From Bimuria novae-zelandiae CBS 107.79 (taxonomy: Eukaryota; Ascomycota; Dothideomycetes; Pleosporales; Didymosphaeriaceae), in assembly GCA_010015655.1 (NCBI GenBank), contig ML976701.1, positions 252,689 to 316,688 of the forward strand: 64,000 nucleotides of DNA, read 5' to 3'. The position numbers and the translations under genes are program-made. Of the stretch, positions 57,930-64,000 are shown one piece after another (the first letter of the stretch is position 1; every line of letters begins with the position of its first letter). A model generated the notes under the pieces. The model did not search any database, was not told the DNA's origin, and saw only the letters and a program-made list of their open reading frames with translations.

Positions 57930-58673
57930 CTAGTCGCTCTTCTCCTTGTAGTCCTCGACTTGAAGCCAGGGCTTCTCGTCCTTAACGGGCGGTCTCCGCT
58001 GTGCCATAGCTCTCAAGATGTCCACCATTGCCTCCTCCGGTAGCCCTTGGAAATGCCAATTCTCGCGCGCAAGAGCCGAGTACATCCCCACCACCATACG
58101 GCGCAGGGGTGATTCCTTGATGGTACCTTGATAGATAATACAGATTGTCGTCCTACCAGGGTATCTGTGAGTTCCGTTGTTTGATCCTCGCAGAGTCATG
58201 GCTGCGAAGTTCTCCAAGAGCACGTTCTTGAAGCTGATGTCCATGATCTCCTCTCCCATAACGTATAGTCTAGCCAGATATTCGTAGTCTTCCTAGGCAC
58301 AGTCGAAGGAAGGCTCGTCGTTGTCTGGGCGCGGGATTGTGCCGGAATAGAGCCAGTGAACATAGGATTTAAAGAGGTCCGGCTCGAATTCGACGGTTAC
58401 GGTTTGCTTTTGGTCTCCCGGGCGTAACGCATCCCATTCGTCTTTCGTGGCTGCCTGGAAGAACTTGGAAGAGGAGCAGAGAAGGTCGCGGGGCATCCAG
58501 ATTTCTTCTGAACCGGTGTCTTGGCTTGCTTGAATGCTGTCGTCGTGGTCATGTTCGTTTTCGATCTCGTCTTCGTTGATACGCTCATCCGTTTCGGGGG
58601 AGTTGAGGATGGCCTCGTCACGATTTCCCGACTCGTCTCGATTCTTTAGCATCGGACTCGGGAATGAGGACAT
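57930..58673 (-). pseudogene. BTB/POZ-like domain gene, array copy 2, one in-frame TAG
   Basis: The ATG at 58673 opens 248 codons in one frame with a single internal TAG at 58293-58295 (codon 127). Before it: a Glu/Asp-rich start, then EEIWMPRDLLCSSSKFFQAA, TVTVEFEPDLFKSYVHWL and YSGTIPRP. After it: EDYEYLARLYVMGEEIMDIS, NVLLENFAAMTL and CIIYQGTIKESPLRRM. The order matches copies 1 and 3. The stop is explained by CAG to TAG, a CA-context change. A sequencing error or readthrough is possible since nothing else is broken. Confidence 0.65.
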
Positions 58674-59697
58674 CTTTGGGGGCGACCATTTTTGGTTTTT
58701 TCTCGAGGAATCGTAAAGAAACTGGACGTTTTATAGCAGTAGCGCGCACTCGGGGGGCGGAGACATTGACGACTTCGTGTGGTGTGAGTTATGACACTTG
58801 GAGCCCTCATGTCCACAAGCGTCGTAACAGTGGGCTAGTGGGTAAGTTACCCTAGGATACCTTATTGCGCTATGCTCAGGTGCGTATTGTGATGAAAGAG
58901 AGCGTTCAAGACAGGTCAACGCTCGAAGGAAGTGTGGGGTGCACTATTGAAGTAGAGAGTTAGGCCTGGAGTCTCTAGACTTTAGAACACGTGCGCAAGG
59001 CAGCCGTGTGGTGGTAATGATGTGGTTCGACGAGGAGTTGGTGTTGAGGTGTTGAGGGAGGGGTCGGAAACGCCTGGAGGGTCTACATACATGTAAGGAG
59101 CGGGCGTCACTTACGCTATGGGCACCGGCGAATTCTGAAGTGAGCGCGCACGTGTCACGTTTGTTGAAGTGAGTCGGCACTGTTGAGCCAGGAGCCTCCG
59201 GCATGCACGGAAGGAGCCTTCAATTGTGTAGGCCTTCGAGCTCAAGTTGGCCACCTAGCCAACGCATCGGCCATTTTACCTCCGGTGCTCATATAACAAA
59301 CTTGCAAATCCCTCGATTTATATCCTGCACAGGACCATCTCGCTGCTAGTACTGGACACTTTAGACGCTGCGTTGTACAATCAAAGCGTTGGAGGGCACT
59401 GATCATGCGATCAGGTTTTCATACATTAACGCTCCCATTAATAAAAAGTAAGACGTATCATGGTTGGTAAGAGTATTTATAAACCGGGATCCATTTTAAG
59501 ATAATCTCTTCGTGAAACATTCGCAACCAGTGACCCGTCCTAAACCATGACAACTTGCCCATTTGCAATTTCCATTCACGTATTCAACTACCTGCTTCAT
59601 GCCATTCAACCAGTCATGCCACCTTGAGCATGGGACCGAAATTCAGCTTCGCGCGGAATCCTGGGACCAAGAGCCGAAGTAGAATAGATCCCGATGA
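58674..59697. other. Intergenic, no gene seen
   Basis: About one kilobase between BTB copies 2 and 3. Frames up to 112 codons exist, but the plus-strand one at 59555-59893 is antisense to copy 3. No motif recognised. Confidence 0.35.
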
Positions 59698-60534
59698 CTA
59701 CTCTTCTTTTTCCATGAAATCCTCGTATTTGAACCAGGGCCTCCGGTCGTTGTGGGCCTTCCTGACCTTGACGGTGAGGCTAAGGATATCTACTATAACG
59801 TCTTTTAGGAGCTTTTCGAAGTTTTGCGTCCAGGTAGCGTGGGCAATCCTGGCGTACATTTCAGCCATCATCCGCCGTGCCGATGATCCTTGAGTAGTGC
59901 CACTGTAGATGATAGAAACAGCTTCGCCTTCTAGGTACTAAAGAATTCGATTTGCTGTGGCCGCGATAGTCTCCATTATTGCGTTCTTGAAGCGAAGATC
60001 GATCAACTCCTCTCCATTAACGTAGAGTTTGGCTAGGAAAATGAAAATCTCACGAGCTGGAGATTCGCTGATCTCCCGACGGTAGTCGGCGCACGTATCG
60101 TCGGGAGCAGGAACAGTGCTTACGTATAAATAGTGAACTGCAATTGAGGTCAGTGAAATACACGCGGACAGGGATATGGCTACTCTTGTGATTTTCGAGT
60201 TGATCCCTAGGGTAAGTTTGTCTAAAACATGTGTATAATCGGAGTTATAGGTACTTGTTTAGACATCCACAGCGGTGAAAGAATAAAGGGCTTAGCTCAG
60301 TCTTACATACCGCACGTTTTGAGTAATTCAGGCTTGAGGCGCACAGTCACTGTGTTTCTCGTCGCGCGAAGTATTCCATTCTTCCTTCGTAGCAGAATGG
60401 AAAAACTTCGACGACGAGCGCAAGAGGTCTCGCTGTACCCAGACCTCCTCGACCTGCTCGTCTCTCTGTTCGTTATTGCTGATATCCTCGCTCTTTTCCG
60501 ACTCATCGTATGGTTTGATGAGAATGCGGATCAT
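59698..60534 (-). pseudogene. BTB/POZ-like domain gene, array copy 3, frameshift and stop
   Basis: A likely ATG at 60534 gives MIRILIKPYDESEKSEDIS, then EEVWVQRDLLRSSSKFFHSA. Just after KEEWNTSRDEKH the frame shifts: the paralog block TVTVRLKPELLKTC is in another frame. An intron at 60138-60310 (GTATGT...TTGCAG) joins it to VHYLYVSTVPAPDD in exon 2. There an internal TAG (59938-59940) follows METIAATANRIL, before EAVSIIYSGTTQGSSARRMM. The natural stop is at 59698. It is thus doubly broken. Confidence 0.68.
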
Positions 60535-60673
60535 TGGACCGCCGAACCTGTACACAATCGTCAGTATCTGATAGACCTCATAGAAGGGCACGTGAGGTAT
60601 TGGCCAACAATCAGATGCTCTAAGATAGGCGCACAAGCTTTATTGCCCAGATATGGCAGCAAGTACATACTTT

Positions 60674-61105
60674 CTACCGTCTGACTTCTTGACTGAAACG
60701 GATGGTTAGCGCTTTTCGCATCCCCAGAGCTACGCGCTCGTTCAATAGTGCAAGAATCCACTTACTGAGGCTATTTTTGAGTGGAGCCATCGTTTCAGCT
60801 TCCTTTAAATTCGGACTCGGAGACTTCGAGATGGGTGACGGTGTTGGGAACGTAATGCCTTCGGGATCAATACCTATGGTCTCCAGAATGAAGAAGACCG
60901 CTAGAAAAGCAGCGAAAGCAAGAGCTAGGCAGATATACAGCATGACTGCACTGCCCTGGAGGGATAGAGTAAAAGTCTTACATCCGCAGAAGCTATTCGA
61001 TTTTTGCGCAACCATTCCGCGGTTGTGGGCGTACCGAATTTGCCTACTATTGGTACCCTGGTTGCCATCCTCAACATGCCGACGATGCCGCGACGAACTC
61101 TGCAT
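60674..61105 (-). CDS. Hypothetical protein with one membrane segment
   Basis: A 143-codon frame from ATG 61105. It has a polar His/Arg start, a strong membrane segment (VMLYICLALAFAAFLAVFF), then a Pro/Ser stretch (PTPSPISKSPSPNLKEAE). I recognise no family and the frame may be chance or an exon of something larger. Confidence 0.25.
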   Translation of the reverse strand: MQSSSRHRRHVEDGNQGTNSRQIRYAHNRGMVAQKSNSFCGCKTFTLSLQGSAVMLYICLALAFAAFLAVFFILETIGIDPEGITFPTPSPISKSPSPNLKEAETMAPLKNSLSKWILALLNERVALGMRKALTIRFSQEVRR

Positions 61106-61759
61106 AGATTGAGCTTTGGAAGTTGTGATCTACGCGCGCTCAACAAAACGTAAGTATCTGATTTTGTGATGAAAACCAAATTTCGACTTCGCCATTACTT
61201 TTTACAGTGAGGTGGCTCTGATGGGTGGCAACCCAAATCTGCGTACAGTTATTTCAATTTTCCTCACTATCCAGGGTACACGTATTTCCACTTTGATCCA
61301 TCCAAATATGTGGGTCCACCATTCTGGGCGGAAGGAAACGCTTGTACATGTATGCTTCATCGCTTACCTACTAGTATCGTTCCCGAGCTCTGTAGCAGTC
61401 CCACGGTATCTTCAAGATCGAAATTCTACCCGGGTGCAAGCGTAAACGTGGATCCTTTTTGAGGGGTAACAGCTCTTTTGACCGCTGCCTGCGTGATGAC
61501 TTTGTATCAAGTACGGATTTCCGTTAGGTATACTGAGACAGACGTCGCTATGCCCACCAAAGTCGCGCGGGCTTTCTTTGTGCCTCTATGCTCGCTTTTT
61601 TATATTCAGACGAACCTTTTATACTTGTGTTCGATTACGCTAACGAAAATTTTGTGTCTGAATGTTTCACCTTGGATTTTTAAGTTCAACGATTTCTTCT
61701 CCAAAATCGTCCCCAAACTACATGATATGCGTAGATAGAATAAAATCAGATTCTCGTAA
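61106..61759. other. No confident gene; possible exon fragment on plus strand
   Basis: About 650 bases. One plus-strand frame at about 61250-61480 reads YPGYTYFHFDPSKYVGPPFW and ends SVNVDPF before a TGA, after acceptor-like CAG sites; another overlapping frame is open from 61212. I cannot tell whether either is real. Confidence 0.3.
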
Positions 61760-62179
61760 TTAAGCCGAATGTAATGACCAGACATGCCGTCGAAACAAAC
61801 GGGACCTCATGTACAGAGCGAAGACAGCCACAACGGGAGCCTGCAAGTCGTAGACACCGTCCCGCCATAGTCCCCACCATCCGGTACCGAAACCCACGAC
61901 GAAGAAACCTTAAACCAGTCGCGCCAAACCAAACCACCCGATTTCAAACGCGACTTTAGATTCTGGTGCACGATTGCAGGCCTCTCTACAACCTCGCTTC
62001 AAAGCTCTCGAGAACAGAATCGTCGTGGCAGCCGTCATCGTTAACATGCCCAAGGTAACCCCCAATCTCCAAACCAAACCTTCCTTCTCCGCAAAGCTTC
62101 CGCGGTCCATCATACCCTGCAAAACCCCACAAGTCACACCATATCCACGCACGCCCCAGGCACTCGTCAACATCAGCAT
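61760..62179 (-). pseudogene. Small multi-span membrane protein gene with one in-frame TAA
   Basis: From ATG 62179 the frame runs 139 codons to TAA at 61760-61762, with one internal TAA (61910-61912) in a position suited to Gln. Hydrophobic stretches are RLGVTLGMLTMTAATTILFS, GFFVVGFGTGWWGLW and APVVAVFALYM, suggesting three or four membrane passes. I do not recognise the family. It starts 33 bases after the end of the ERG26-like pseudogene on the same strand. Confidence 0.45.
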
Positions 62180-62211
62180 CTAAAACCCTGTTACACCCTA
62201 ATCTAATCCAA

Positions 62212-63122
62212 TTACTCCCCCTTCTCTTTACCCCCATACCACTTCACCGTCCACTCCAGCCCCTCCTCCAACCCCCAGCGCGGCACATACATCAGCCGCG
62301 CCTCCGCCTTCCCCCCATCCATCGTATGCTCTAAAACCCTATACCTTACCCCCGCTACGCTCATCTTCGCCCTCCTTCTCCCCAGCGTCCCTATCTAAAC
62401 CGCCCACTCAGCCACCCGCCCCGCTCCCACGCTCACCCACAGCGGAATCTGCACAATCTCTCCATCCGCCACCGGACGCCCCATCAGCACCGCCGTCCAC
62501 AGGGTGAGATCCCAAAAAGGGATAGGCTCCGCGTTCGTAATATTAAAGACTTCGCCTTCCACGCGCTTATCGGCGGGGAAAATAGGTTTGGTGTACGCGG
62601 TGAGCAGGGTGGAAGCAGCGACGATGTGTGCGTGGCATGCGTTGCCTATGTATATGAAATCGAATAAATTCCTGCCGGTGCCGAAACGATATTTTGCCTG
62701 TCCTTTCCTAACGACATCGACGATGTTTGTGAAGAAGGCTTCATCGTCGGGGCCGAAGGTTGTGCAGGGGCGGAGGGCGCAGGTAAGCATAGGGGTCTTG
62801 CCTGGGCGGCAGTTGTGAGCGAGGACGTCGGTTTCGGCGACGCCTTTTGAGAGAGAGTACCCCGCGTCTGCACACGCGAGTCTAGTACAGGGAGCTCCTT
62901 GACGTTATGCATCGCCGCGACGCCGGCGTAAGCTACACTCCCCGTGCTCGTGAGGTATGTTGCGTTGGGGTACTGGCGGGAAGGGCGAGGCGGGACGATG
63001 TCGAGCGCGTAGATGGTGCATGTTGGCTCGAGGGTGTGGATGAAAGCGATGAGGTGGTGGCCGTAGAAGCCGCTGCCGCCGGTTACGAGGACGTTTTTCA
63101 GAGGCTCGGTTTGGGGCGGCAT
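62212..63122 (-). pseudogene. ERG26-like sterol-4-alpha-carboxylate 3-dehydrogenase pseudogene
   Basis: Intact Erg26 acts in ergosterol synthesis, removing the C4 carboxyl group with NAD as acceptor. This copy starts normally (ATG 63122, NVLVTGGSGFYGHHLI, the NAD-binding glycine motif), but after QYPNATYLT it jumps to STGSVAYAGVAAMHNVKEL, lacking roughly 60 or more residues. Near 62860 the frame shifts, and the downstream part reads AGYSLSKGVAETDVLAHNCR, RPCTTFGPDDEAFF and GNACHAHIVAA. A TAG at 62395-62397 interrupts it before LGRRRAKMSVAG and the C-terminal YVPRWGLEEGLEWTVKW, ending TAA at 62212. Deletion, shift and stop make it a decayed paralog; the functional gene should be elsewhere. Confidence 0.8.
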
Positions 63123-64000
63123 CGTAGATAGCTAATCATGTCTTTAGGGTAGAGTTGTAGGGAGTGGGAGTGCATGGAGGAGGGTCCAGAGAAACCTGAG
63201 GTTTTTGAGTGATAGGCGCAGTTTGAAGGAACATGTTTTATGAGGTACATGGAAGTACGAAGGCATCTCAGGCAGGGATGGATGGCTTACGCCGCCCGTG
63301 CCTCCTGTCCCGCTGCGAGAGACATGCTAGAACGAGCAAGAGTTGAGTTGAACGGTTGAACAGAGCACCACACCCTCTAGACTTGTTCGGGTGCCTAGCG
63401 CCAATCCTCCTTTCCCCAGGTTCCTTGTAAAAGGCCACCATGAGGTCTGTTTAACCCTTCGACGCTAGGCACGCGAACATGCCTGCAGGGTGTAGGATGG
63501 TCGATTTAGCCAATCGTTGTTTGGAAGATTAGCTAGAGGAAATCGTCCATGGCGTTGCTGACTTGGATCTTACACGGTGCCGACGTGGAAATTTGTCGAA
63601 GAAGAAATACGAACCGAGTAACTGCATCAGCCGTCAATCACCTACGTATCATCAGATACAACACGACATGCAATGTAATGCAGGCCAATACTGACCCATC
63701 TATCCTATTCAAAAACGGGGGTATCTACAAGGCTCCGAAAATACAACCCTCTGTGTACCGAACCATGCCGTACCCATGCCATTTACGCGAAACCTCAAGC
63801 CATCCCGATCCACCATGCAAGACCGGCCAACATAAAGTCCATCGACAAGCCGAAGACCAATCCGAAACAATGCGCGAAAGAAGAGCCTGTACAGCCGTAA
63901 ACTGTGCATGTAGCGGCGACGCAAGGTTCTGCTGTTTCGACTCCAGCAATGTATCTCCTACAATTACGTATCCCACCACGCTTCCCACCACGCTTCGTAT
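63123..64000. other. Intergenic to window end, no gene seen
   Basis: About 880 bases. A pair of 16-17-base inverted arms (TGTTCGGGTGCCTAGCG at 63384-63400 and its near complement at 63463-63479) enclose 62 bases. Minus-strand frames of 71 and 88 codons near the end have no motif. Confidence 0.35.

Noticed and set aside
63384..63479. Inverted arms of 16-17 bases enclosing 62 bases, as a tiny transposon or RNA hairpin
   Set aside because: No target duplication is visible and a single copy is not enough evidence.
1..64000. tRNA or rRNA genes, CRISPR arrays, a secondary-metabolite cluster
   Set aside because: I saw no tRNA-like B-box and cloverleaf, no rRNA segment, no regularly spaced repeats, and no polyketide synthase, NRPS or terpene synthase motif.

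Overview
The window is from a filamentous ascomycete (Pezizomycotina; Dothideomycetes would fit, but I cannot fix the class). The reasons are short GT-AG introns of about 45-175 bases, fungal housekeeping genes (SKI3, RSA3, a bL31m mitochondrial ribosomal protein, a large mitochondrial transcription factor 1), a HET-domain gene, and repeats carrying the signature of repeat-induced point mutation (RIP). In the repeats CA and TG have become TA, so Gln and Trp codons became TAG or TAA, while TGA stops are rare.

Bases 1 to about 38,740 are a nested transposon graveyard with almost no intact ORF. From the left: a hAT relic runs off the window edge. A piggyBac transposase (2653-3140 and 17191-18420) is split by a Tc1/mariner-type element (Tc1-A, 3143-17188). 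That element is split by a copia retrotransposon (copia I, 4707-15502), which is itself split by a Tad1-like LINE (LINE I, 8216-13892). Next is a second Tad1-like LINE (about 19285-25081) split by a Fot1/pogo element (22032-24228) that contains a 287-bp MITE. A second copy of the MITE lies at 18996-19282. A second hAT element (25090-27142) and a truncated copia III 3' end (about 27290-28343) follow. Last come an inverted, truncated second copy of the Tc1-type element (Tc1-B, 28344-36607), split by copia II (30748-36302) with its own nested solo LTR, and another Fot1/pogo element (36610-38741). Target-site duplications mark most junctions. In several cases removing the insert restores the host element's reading frame exactly.

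Bases 38,744-64,000 are gene-bearing. Intact or probably intact genes are RSA3 (ribosome assembly), two divergent genes that together make one Ski3 protein, a flavin-reductase-domain protein, bL31m and mitochondrial transcription factor 1. Broken genes lie between and around them: an ankyrin-repeat gene with stops, a GPI-anchored-type acidic protein with a stop at codon 4, a HET gene interrupted by a 134-bp solo LTR, a three-member BTB/POZ-like tandem array (two clearly broken), a membrane-protein pseudogene and an ERG26-like pseudogene.

The strongest observations are these. (1) SKI3 is cut near residue 287, and its N-terminal part lies on the opposite strand, as expected from an inversion. 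(2) The Tc1/mariner-type element carries a second, unrecognised gene of 533 codons, the same length in both copies once nested inserts are removed. (3) A copia solo LTR with a perfect 5-bp duplication sits in the HET gene. (4) RIP is patchy within single elements, and RIP-type stops also appear in non-transposon genes. All of this was read by eye; no similarity search was run.
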